From assembly GCA_036266845.1 (NCBI GenBank), contig DATAXI010000260.1, positions 1-22,269 on the forward strand: a stretch of DNA of 22,269 nucleotides, given 5' to 3'. The notes under the pieces were generated by a model, which saw only the letters and a list, made by a program, of their open reading frames with translations, was not told the DNA's origin and searched no databases. This stretch comes from DATAXI01 sp036266845. GTDB lineage: Bacteria; Verrucomicrobiota; Verrucomicrobiia; Chthoniobacterales; Chthoniobacteraceae. Positions 16,364 through 22,269 of the stretch are shown in pieces (position 1 is the stretch's first letter; each line of letters starts with the position of its first letter). Made by a program: the position numbers and the translations under genes.

Positions 16364-16570
16364 ATGCAACCAAAACCAAACTGGACCCCGCTCCCAAACG
16401 AGCATCTTCCGCAGCCCACTTACTTCCCGGCCGGCCTGGCGATGGGAATCTCCTTTATCTTTTGGGGATTGATCACCTCCTGGGTCATCATCGCTGTGGG
16501 TGCCGCCCTCTTCATCGCCTCGCTTGCGGGCTGGATTACCGATATTCGCCATGAACGAAAAGGACATTGA
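16364..16570 (+). CDS. Small single-span oxidase-associated protein (subunit IV-like)
   Basis: This 68-residue protein has one transmembrane segment (about 27-51, MGISFIFWGLITSWVIIAVGAALF) flanked by a Pro-rich N-terminus with NWTPLPNEHLPQPTY and a basic C-terminus (DIRHERKGH). Size, motif style and location between the CtaG-like and Rieske genes match the small subunit IV-type polypeptides of caa3 operons, although sequence alone is thin. The start at 16364 lies 4 bp after the preceding stop, and the 3' end overlaps the Rieske start by 20 bp. Confidence 0.75.
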   Translation: MQPKPNWTPLPNEHLPQPTYFPAGLAMGISFIFWGLITSWVIIAVGAALFIASLAGWITDIRHERKGH

Positions 16571-17141
16571 CCCGCACGATCCGCTCCACGGGCGGCTGAC
16601 CCTCGATACGCACCAAACCGATCCCTGCGCGCCCGTCGATCCCGAGGGAAAGTCGGAGATGTCGCGCCGCGGCTTTTTCACGAAGCTCTGCATCGGGCTG
16701 AGCGGGCTGTGCGCCATGATCCTGGGCGTGCCGCTGGTCGGCTTTATCATTACGCCTCTTTTCCGCAAGTCCCCGCGCAAATGGATATCCCTCGGCTCGC
16801 CGAATCAATTTGAGATCGGCAAGACGGTGAACGTCAGCTTCACCGATCCCTCGCCGCTGCCGTGGGCCGGCATTACCGCGAAGAGCGCCGCATGGCTCAG
16901 GCGGGAGACGGCCACGGAGTTCATCGCGTTTTCCGTCAATTGCACCCACCTCGGCTGCCCGGTACGGTGGCTCTCTGATGCGGAGCTCTTCCTCTGCCCG
17001 TGTCACGGCGGGGTTTATTACAAGGATGGCACGGTCGCAGCCGGTCCCCCGCCCCATCCGCTCATCCGCTACAATGTGCGCGTGGTTAATAACGAGGTGC
17101 AGATCGAGTCCATGGCCATCCCCATTACCACCACGCTATGA
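16551..17141 (+). CDS. Rieske iron-sulfur protein of the quinol-oxidizing complex
   Basis: This 196-residue protein has an N-terminal cytoplasmic stretch, a twin-arginine-type signal anchor (SRRGFF at 38-43) and a hydrophobic segment (44-70). The soluble [2Fe-2S] domain carries C131-T-H133-L-G-C136 and C149-P-C151-H152-G-G: ligands C131, H133, C149 and H152, with the stabilizing disulfide C136-C151. It transfers electrons from quinol at the Qo site to the c-type heme. The start at 16551 is used because an upstream ATG lies inside the preceding gene. It ends with a 4-bp overlap with cytochrome b, so the two partners are probably translated together. Confidence 0.96.
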   Translation: MNEKDIDPHDPLHGRLTLDTHQTDPCAPVDPEGKSEMSRRGFFTKLCIGLSGLCAMILGVPLVGFIITPLFRKSPRKWISLGSPNQFEIGKTVNVSFTDPSPLPWAGITAKSAAWLRRETATEFIAFSVNCTHLGCPVRWLSDAELFLCPCHGGVYYKDGTVAAGPPPHPLIRYNVRVVNNEVQIESMAIPITTTL

Positions 17142-18544
17142 GGCGGCTTGTCATTGCTTCCTGGAAATGGCTGGACGACCGGGTCGGGATATCAGACCTG
17201 GTCGGGCCGGCGATGATGCACCTGGTGCCCCGCGATGCGAAGTGGTGGTACGTCTTTGGCAGCGCCACGATGCTGGCCTTCCTGGTGCAGGTGGTCACGG
17301 GGGTCGCGCTCGCGTTCTCCTACCTCCCCTCCTCCTCGCAGGCCTACGAGACGCTCCAATTCATCACCAATGATGCGCCATTCGGACGCATGCTCCGTGG
17401 CATGCATTATTACGGCGCCTCCGCGATGGTGCTGATGGTGGGGGCGCATCTGGCGCAGGTGTTCCTCTTTGGCTCGTACAAATTCCCGCGCGAAATGAAC
17501 TGGACGACCGGCGTGCTGTTGCTGGCCATGACGCTGGGAATGGGTTTCACCGGCCAGCTCCTGCGCTGGGATCAAACGGCCGCGTGGTCCGTGGTGGTGG
17601 CTGCGGAGCAGGCCGGGCGCGTGCCGCTTATCGGCGATTGGCTGGCCAAGTTTATCCTCGGCGGCACGACGATAGGCGGAGCCACGCTCAGCCGCTTCTT
17701 CGCAATCCACGTCTTTTTCATCCCGGCGATGATATTCATATTCATCGGCCTGCATCTCTGGCTCGTATTGCGCCATGGCATCTCCGAGCCTCCGGAGCCC
17801 GGACGGCCCGTGGAGCCCAAGAGCTATCGCGAATGGTACCACAAGTTTCTGGAGAAACATGGCCACCCATTCTGGCCGGACGGCGCGTGGCGGGATTTTG
17901 TCTTCGGCACGGGCTTGATTATCGCGATCGCGGCGCTGGCCTACTTCGTCGGGCCGCCGCAGATCGACAGGCCGCCGGATCCCAGCGTGCTGAGCGCGGA
18001 CCCGCGCCCGGACTGGTATCTCCTCTGGTACTTTGCGCTGCTGGCGCTCATCCCGCCGCGGGTGGAAGGGCTGTTGATGATCCTGGTGCCGGCGTTTATC
18101 GGCTTCCTGCTCCTCATCGTGCCTCTTTTGAATAATCGCGGCGAGCGCGCCCCGAGCCGTCGCCCATGGTCCATAGCCGTGGTGCTGCTCAGCGTCATCC
18201 TCATCGGCTCCCTATGGGTCGTTGGCGTGGAATCTCCATGGTCGCCCAATTTCGATCCCGGGCGCCTGCCCATCTCCGTCATTGGCGCGAATACCGGCCC
18301 CATCTTCCAGGGCGCCATTCTCTTTGATGACAAAGGCTGCCTCAATTGCCACCTTATCAAGGGCTACGGCGGGCGCCGCGGACCGGACCTCACCTACATC
18401 GGCGATGAGTTGACGAAAGACAACATGATCATCCGCATCGTCAACGGAGGCGTCAATATGCCGGCCTTTGGCAATATGTTAAAGCCCGCGGAAATCGACT
18501 CGCTGGTGGCATTTCTCTCGTCCCGCAAGCGTTCGCTGCATTGA
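17138..18544 (+). CDS. Cytochrome b fused to C-terminal cytochrome c
   Basis: This 468-residue protein combines the full cytochrome b (both N- and C-terminal parts) with a cytochrome c domain. Heme b ligands are H90/H104 and H191/H206. The second spacing of 15 positions (H191 to H206) resembles cytochrome b6 more than mitochondrial-type b. The Qo-site motif is PDWY (291-294) in place of PEWY. Residues about 390-468 form a cytochrome c domain with C401-L-N-C404-H405 and the likely Met ligand MPAF (441-444). The cytochrome b part has no cysteine, so the extra covalent heme of b6-type complexes is not expected. With the Rieske protein it forms a quinol:cytochrome c reductase without a separate cytochrome c1. 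Confidence 0.96.
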   Translation: MRRLVIASWKWLDDRVGISDLVGPAMMHLVPRDAKWWYVFGSATMLAFLVQVVTGVALAFSYLPSSSQAYETLQFITNDAPFGRMLRGMHYYGASAMVLMVGAHLAQVFLFGSYKFPREMNWTTGVLLLAMTLGMGFTGQLLRWDQTAAWSVVVAAEQAGRVPLIGDWLAKFILGGTTIGGATLSRFFAIHVFFIPAMIFIFIGLHLWLVLRHGISEPPEPGRPVEPKSYREWYHKFLEKHGHPFWPDGAWRDFVFGTGLIIAIAALAYFVGPPQIDRPPDPSVLSADPRPDWYLLWYFALLALIPPRVEGLLMILVPAFIGFLLLIVPLLNNRGERAPSRRPWSIAVVLLSVILIGSLWVVGVESPWSPNFDPGRLPISVIGANTGPIFQGAILFDDKGCLNCHLIKGYGGRRGPDLTYIGDELTKDNMIIRIVNGGVNMPAFGNMLKPAEIDSLVAFLSSRKRSLH

Positions 18545-18573
18545 TCTCCCCGCCGGGAGCGAAAGCGGAATAA

Positions 18574-18593
18574 CGCCGCCGGCACAGGCGGCG
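18574..18593 (+). terminator. Hairpin after the respiratory operon
   Basis: A 7-bp CGCCGCC/GGCGGCG stem with a 6-nt loop lies 30 bp after the cytochrome b stop. No T-run follows, so intrinsic termination is doubtful. Confidence 0.3.
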
Positions 18594-18714
18594 GCGATGG
18601 CGTGGCGCTGGATATTACATCCGCGCCCTGGGTAGTCCGCCGGGAGGCGCCAGACATTCGCGGGATGGAGAAGGCGCGCCCCGTCAATGGGAGAGGATAG
18701 GAGCAACAACGAAA

Positions 18715-18741
18715 TTGACGGAATGCCAGCTTTCCTATAGC
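18715..18741 (+). promoter_or_regulatory. Candidate promoter of the GntR-LacI regulator
   Basis: TTGACG (18715-18720), a short 15-nt spacer and TATAGC (18736-18741) stand just before the ATG at 18752. If it is used, the mRNA would start about 4 nt before the ATG or be leaderless, which agrees with the lack of a Shine-Dalgarno. Confidence 0.3.
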
Positions 18742-18743
18742 TG
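18727..18743. promoter_or_regulatory. Inverted repeat, possible autoregulatory operator
   Basis: CAGCT-7 nt-AGCTG overlaps the candidate -10 element. GntR-family factors often bind short palindromes over their own promoters. Short repeats like this also arise by chance. Confidence 0.25.
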
Positions 18744-18751
18744 TTATATCA

Positions 18752-19867
18752 ATGTTGCCAGACCGCGCCAAACCACCTCGCCCAAAACATCAGGCGGTAT
18801 TCGATGCGCTCGAAAACGAAATCTCCTCCGGCAAATACCGGCCTGGACAGAAAATGCCGAGCGAGGCGGACCTGGTCGAGCGTTTCGGCGTATCCCGCAT
18901 CACAGTGGGCCGCGCGGTGCGGGACCTGCGGCAGGCAGGCCTGGTGGAGCGCCGGGCGGGCTCCGGCACCTACGTGCGCCCAGAGAAGCAGGCGGATGCC
19001 GGGGGCGGGTTAACCTTCGGCCTGCTGATCCCAAACCTGGGCGAGACGGAGATATTCGGGCCCATCTGCGAGGGAATGTCCGAGGCGGCGGGCGAGCACG
19101 CGCTCCTTTGGGGGCGGGCCTCGCGCGATCCGGAATTGCGGGCGCAGGAAGCCCTGCGGCTCTGCCGCCAATATGCGCAGCGCAAAGTCTGCGGCGTATT
19201 CTTCGCCCCGCTGGAGCACTCGCCGGAGAATACCGCCGTGAGCCAGCAGATCGTGACAGAACTCGACTCCGCGGGCATTCCCGTTGTCCTGTTGGATCGC
19301 TGCTACCTCCCCTACCCGCAGCGCAGCCCTTACGATCTGGTCGGCATCGACAACCGGCGCGCCGGTTATATCGCCACCGAGCATTTGCTGAAACTGGGCT
19401 GCAAGCGCATCGGATTCTGGGGATATCAGTATTCCGCGGCAACCATCGACGCGCGGCTGGCCGGCTATCGGGAGGCGCTCCTCGCGTACGGGCTGCAACC
19501 CGAGCCATCGCTCATCCACCGCCAGCAGCCCACCGTGGAGGAGGTGGACCGCTGCATGGGCACGGAACGCGCCGAGGCGTTCGTATGCGGCAATGACCAC
19601 ACGGCCGGCGGCCTCATGCACACCCTGCTCTCGCTCGGGTATCGCATCCCCAAAGACATCCGGATCGTCGGCATCGACGATGTGCGCTACGCGAGCCTCC
19701 TGCCCACACCCCTCACCAGCGTGCGCCAGCCCTGCCGGGATATTGGCGTAGCCGCGGTCTCCGCAATGCAGGAACGAATCGCAAAGCCGCAAATGGCCGC
19801 GCGCGACGTCCTGCTCGCCTGCCACCTGATCGTGCGCGATTCCTGCGGCGCCAAAGCTGCCGTCTGA
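18752..19867 (+). CDS. GntR-type DNA-binding / LacI-type effector-binding transcriptional regulator
   Basis: This 371-residue hybrid regulator has an N-terminal winged helix of the GntR family (about 12-78), including the consensus GKYRPGQKMPSEADLVERFGVSR segment and RRAGSGTYV at the wing. From about residue 88 a periplasmic-binding-protein/LacI-type sugar-binding domain begins (FGLLIPNLGE, GIPVVLLDR, VGIDNRRAGY, AFVCGNDHTA, VGIDD, LTSVRQP). The layout is like AraR, where binding of a sugar releases the operator. No sugar utilization genes adjoin it, so the target is unknown; carbohydrate control is an inference. It lies 207 bp beyond the respiratory operon and is probably transcribed separately. 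Confidence 0.93.
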   Translation: MLPDRAKPPRPKHQAVFDALENEISSGKYRPGQKMPSEADLVERFGVSRITVGRAVRDLRQAGLVERRAGSGTYVRPEKQADAGGGLTFGLLIPNLGETEIFGPICEGMSEAAGEHALLWGRASRDPELRAQEALRLCRQYAQRKVCGVFFAPLEHSPENTAVSQQIVTELDSAGIPVVLLDRCYLPYPQRSPYDLVGIDNRRAGYIATEHLLKLGCKRIGFWGYQYSAATIDARLAGYREALLAYGLQPEPSLIHRQQPTVEEVDRCMGTERAEAFVCGNDHTAGGLMHTLLSLGYRIPKDIRIVGIDDVRYASLLPTPLTSVRQPCRDIGVAAVSAMQERIAKPQMAARDVLLACHLIVRDSCGAKAAV

Positions 19868-20329
19868 ACCGCTCCCGGCATAAAAAGCGCGCCTGGCCGG
19901 AATCCGGGCCGCGCCGTCCCCGGGGAGCGATGGTCCAGCCCTGGGATTTTTGCGGCGGAGCGCGCCGGTTGCCACCCGGTGGATCAGGCCGGCATCACGA
20001 TCCGCTTCTTGAAGGCGCGTCCCCGGCGGGCACGGGGCAGCGCGAATGGGCATTGCCCCCAGGTCAGCCGCAGCCTTGCCGGGGGGCGTCCGCGCCTCGC
20101 GCGCTACCGGCGTCCATCGGGGCGATAACGGCAGCAAAACTACTTGCTCCCCGGAAAAAATCCCCGTAGCTTTCCGGGCTTCGATGACATTTTCATCGTT
20201 CGGACCGGGACCGGAACCTGTCCCCAAAATGGCCGCGCGATCCGCAAAGCCGCAGGGGCAAAAACGGGCTCCGCTCCGGCGAACGCCCTCCAGCCGCAAG
20301 GCCGGGCAAAGTCATCGAAAATAAGATGA
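19868..20329. other. 462-bp GC-rich intergenic region
   Basis: No convincing gene was found; frames that stay open look like GC artefacts, with no motif. It contains a GC-rich imperfect hairpin (19887-19915) preceded on the plus strand by AAAAA, which reads as a stem followed by TTTTT on the minus strand. I see no promoter I would defend. The tRNA promoter must lie in its last part. Confidence 0.5.
19882..19915 (-). terminator. Hairpin plus T-run on the minus strand
   Basis: Read on the minus strand, GGCGCGGCCCGG...CCGGCCAGGCGCGC forms a stem with an internal mismatch or bulge, followed directly by TTTTT. This has the form of an intrinsic terminator facing into the 3' end of the regulator gene. 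No minus-strand gene that it would serve is visible. Confidence 0.3.
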
Positions 20330-20648
<319 letters not shown>

Positions 20649-20718
20649 CGCCTTTCCCGGACGAATCGGCCTGTCCAGAGCGCTAGCCAGAGGAGTCTAT
20701 TTACTGGACGGGCATCGG

Positions 20719-21360
20719 ATGTTTTTTCAGCGCGATGGGCCATCTTTCTTCGTTCAACTCGACCTTTCGCCCACGTTGTGTCTAAAATTTCCCCCTGTGA
20801 CCATCAATGCCGGTTACGAAGCGCCAGAGGCACGGCACGCTTTGCGTACATTGCGCGTAGCGTGGGCGGCCCGGCTGCATCTTGGACAAACGAGATTCGA
20901 CTACGACAGCGCGGTCGCGGAAGAAATCAGTTACGATCCCATGGGAAAGTATACAGAAGTGAGTGGGACAACGAGCGGCGGATTTGGATTTGAAGCGTAC
21001 CATTCCCGCCAGCAGCGCGGGCTCAACCCGCCTCTTTTTCCGACATATCCGCCGTTGCCGGCGCGGTGGATCAGTCGCGATCCGCTCGGGGAACGGGGAG
21101 GTATCAATCTTTACGGATATGTGCTCGGCAATCCGATCAACTACTATGATCCAAATGGAGAAAATGTTGTAATTGTAGTTGTGGCCGTCGGGCTGGTTGC
21201 CATTATTGTATGGGAAGACTATATTCAACCTCTTCTAACACAACAGGCTAAAGATCCTGATGACTGTACTACGGGTGATCGCCAGAAGACTGGCCACGGA
21301 ACCAGGGACCTTGGAGACCTGGAATGCCTGAAATGCCTGTATATTGAAGGAATTCAATAG
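20719..21360 (+). pseudogene. 3' end of an RHS-repeat protein gene with short variable tip (truncated)
   Basis: The frame is open for 213 codons from ATG 20719 and continues open upstream without an evident start. The RHS-associated core is clear: ARWISRDPLGERGG (115-128), INLYGYVLGNPINYYDPNGE (129-148), preceded by FGFEAY.. and a degenerate YHSRQQRGLN..PLF..Y segment. After DPNGE a 65-residue tip follows with a hydrophobic stretch (149-164), WEDYIQP, and a polar TTGDRQKTGHGTRDLG...CLKC end. In complete RHS proteins the tip is a toxin released by the core. Here the large N-terminal part is missing, so this is an orphan 3' cassette. The tip resembles no toxin family I can name. GC drops to about 48% in the tip (87 of 180 bases, 21181-21360). 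Confidence 0.65.
20758..20939. repeat. Direct repeat copy A (RHS-linked module)
   Basis: This segment and 21953-22126 are diverged copies in the same orientation, from CTCGAC to GATCC. Their plus-frame products share the pattern I-N-x-G-Y-E-x-P-E-x-R ... R-L...G-x-x-R-F-x-Y-x-x-A-x-x-E-x-I-S-x-D-P. Small indels separate them. Confidence 0.7.
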
Positions 21361-21371
21361 AATCACACCAA

Positions 21372-21662
21372 ATGTTGAATAGGCTCGTCCTTTGTTTTGC
21401 AGCTATTGGCTCCATCTATTTATTGATAGAAGCAAGAAAATCAAGGTGTTCAATGGTAGACAAGCGTCTTCTTCAAGCGTTTGCAAGCATCGTGCTATTA
21501 TGGACAATTAGCAAATATATCGATACATATATATATGAAAAAATCAGCTTAATCAAGAATTGTATACATAGTTTTGGAAGTCTTTGTTCAGGAAGCTCTA
21601 TTGGACTGGCTATTGCGATGTGGATAAATGGAACTTGGAAACGATTATGTATTAAAGAATAG
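21372..21662 (+). CDS. Small AT-rich three-span membrane protein, candidate RHS-tip immunity protein
   Basis: This 96-residue ORF starts 11 bp after the RHS tip stop. It has three hydrophobic segments (about 2-20, 33-55 and 66-88) and four cysteines. Composition is strikingly different from the rest of the window: 103 G+C in 300 bases (21361-21660, about 34%), with codons such as ATA, AAA and TTA. A small, composition-shifted gene immediately downstream of an RHS C-terminal tip is the standard arrangement of a cognate immunity gene in polymorphic toxin systems. A membrane immunity protein would suit a tip acting at or on the membrane; this is an inference. No Shine-Dalgarno is close to the ATG (AAGGA lies about 20 nt upstream), so expression may depend on coupling to the RHS frame. 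I recognise no family. Confidence 0.55.
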   Translation: MLNRLVLCFAAIGSIYLLIEARKSRCSMVDKRLLQAFASIVLLWTISKYIDTYIYEKISLIKNCIHSFGSLCSGSSIGLAIAMWINGTWKRLCIKE

Positions 21663-21667
21663 AAGGA

Positions 21668-22000
21668 TCACTCTGCAAAACGAGTTAGAAACATGATTCC
21701 GAAATGGCCGCGGCCAGCAGCCACCGAATTAGAACGCGAACCACGGCGGGGGCGTAGGGAAAGTGACGCCGTCTTTCCGCACCGTTGTGGGTCCGGGTGT
21801 TGGGGCGGCGGCAGGAGAACCTTCTCCGCAACCAGTGGGGAGCCGGAGTGCTTGGCGCGAAGGGCATCGAGTTCGCGCTTGAAACTGATTGCGGCCTCGG
21901 CGAGGCAGGCGCAAACCTCGGCGGCTTCGGTGGCCAGCCGCTCTCCGCCGCGCTCGACATCCCCGTACGATGTGGCTACCCTTTGCCCCCTGATCATCAA
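21668..22000 (-). CDS. Uncertain minus-strand ORF (110 aa)
   Basis: The frame begins with MMIRGQRVATSYGDVERGGERL and includes a possibly helical, heptad-like part (LATEAAEVCACLAEAAISFKREL). Over about 50 codons GC3 is near 79% by hand count with lower GC at second positions, as expected for coding DNA in this genome. However, a plus-strand RHS-type frame is also open here, and no family is recognised. Either it is a small real gene or an antisense shadow; I lean slightly to a gene fragment. Confidence 0.3.
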   Translation of the reverse strand: MMIRGQRVATSYGDVERGGERLATEAAEVCACLAEAAISFKRELDALRAKHSGSPLVAEKVLLPPPQHPDPQRCGKTASLSLRPRRGSRSNSVAAGRGHFGIMFLTRFAE

Positions 22001-22126
22001 TCCCGGCTACGAAGTGCCAGAGACACGCCAGTGCGTTGCGCGTGCGACGTGCGAGGCCGGGGTGCGCTTGGGAAAACCGAGGTTCGGCTACGGCGGTGCG
22101 TTGGGCGAAGGGATCAGCCGCGATCC
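21953..22126. repeat. Direct repeat copy B (RHS-linked module)
   Basis: Second copy of the module described at 20758-20939. It ends in the RHS core words ISRDPI and then a TGA at the presumed insertion-sequence edge. Confidence 0.7.
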
Positions 22127-22133
22127 AATCTGA
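21987..22133 (+). pseudogene. RHS core fragment interrupted at SRDPI
   Basis: The plus frame gives IINPGYEVPETR...RLGKPRFGYGGALGEGISRDPI followed by TGA at 22131-22133. ISRDPI is the start of the RHS core consensus (normally followed by GE.GG.NLYGY). The reading frame stays open upstream to about 21693, but residues there are low-complexity Arg/Ser-rich and may not be coding. The remainder of the core is missing, replaced by the IS-like sequence. Confidence 0.5.
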
Positions 22134-22269
22134 CCATTCCTCGATTCTGCGTGCTGGGCTGTGCTAAAGAAAATGACAGCCATGAACAACAACCGATGCG
22201 GGCGGCGATACGACCGCGAGTTTAAGAATAACGCCGTGGCGCTTGTGCGAAACGGACGGACAATCACCG
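22131..22269 (+). mobile_element. Left end of an IS3-family-like insertion sequence (runs off the window)
   Basis: A transposase orfA-like start lies about 50 bp inside a TGACCATTCC... sequence that begins exactly where the RHS core word SRDPI ends. The TG start and the distance to orfA are typical for IS3-type ends. The right end, its inverted repeat and the target duplication are outside the window, so the boundary is tentative. Confidence 0.45.
22173..22269 (+). CDS. IS3/IS911-type transposase OrfA, N-terminal part (partial)
   Basis: The frame from ATG 22173 (or ATG 22182) reads RRYDREFKNNAVALVRNGRTIT, the usual opening of IS3-family OrfA helix-turn-helix proteins (consensus R-x-Y-x-x-E-F-K-x-x-A-V-x-L). 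In intact elements OrfA binds the terminal repeats and is joined by frameshifting to the DDE transposase OrfB. The gene continues past the right edge. Confidence 0.75.
   Translation, partial: MTAMNNNRCGRRYDREFKNNAVALVRNGRTIT

Noticed and set aside
19010..20299. 429-codon minus-strand frame across the regulator gene and the intergenic gap
   Set aside because: Mostly the antisense of the GntR-LacI regulator; the part in the gap shows no motif.

Overview
The window is a GC-rich stretch of a Gram-negative-type bacterial chromosome. My best guess is Verrucomicrobiota or a relative. This rests on the mix of a ClpC-type chaperone, a bacterial deoxyhypusine-synthase-like enzyme, a GntR-LacI hybrid regulator, RHS debris and an integrase-like tail ending in YTD...LLP. 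No rRNA or other decisive marker is present, so the assignment is an inference.

Positions 1-3782 (+) hold the end of a UVR-motif protein, clpC (162-2657) and two small putative membrane or anchored proteins. A convergent TPMT-family methyltransferase follows on the minus strand (3797-4369), and upstream of it lies a possible 15-codon leader ORF with a good Shine-Dalgarno. Positions 4657-7112 (+) carry a deoxyhypusine-synthase-like gene that overlaps hisD by 4 bp. Positions 7184-9955 (-) carry a SWIM-zinc-finger SNF2 ATPase, divergent from a ParA/YkgJ/HI0933-type flavoprotein run (10005-12296, +).

Positions 12456-18544 form a tight seven-gene respiratory operon. In order it encodes cytochrome c oxidase subunit II fused to cytochrome c, a subunit I+III fusion, a CtaG-like assembly factor, a small one-span (subunit IV-like) protein, a Rieske protein, and a cytochrome b fused to cytochrome c. 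Most junctions overlap, four or five of them so closely that translation is probably coupled. Together they would carry electrons from quinol through the Rieske/cytochrome b complex and the fused cytochrome c domains to CuA, heme a and the heme a3-CuB site. No separate cytochrome c1 or soluble cytochrome c gene lies within the operon. A GntR-LacI sugar-type regulator follows (18752-19867).

From tRNA-Val(GAC) at 20330 to the right edge the character changes to accessory DNA. It contains an integrase-like C-terminal remnant whose frame runs antisense into the tRNA, and the 3' end of an RHS gene with a short variable tip. Directly after that comes a small three-span membrane protein of about 34% GC, a candidate immunity gene. 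A second RHS-type fragment sharing a diverged repeat of about 175-180 bp with the first is followed by the left end of an IS3-type element that runs off the window. The most unusual material is in this right-hand 1.9 kb, together with the altered active site of the deoxyhypusine-synthase-like enzyme. Everything here was read by eye. Family names rest on motifs I could see, and no database search was run.
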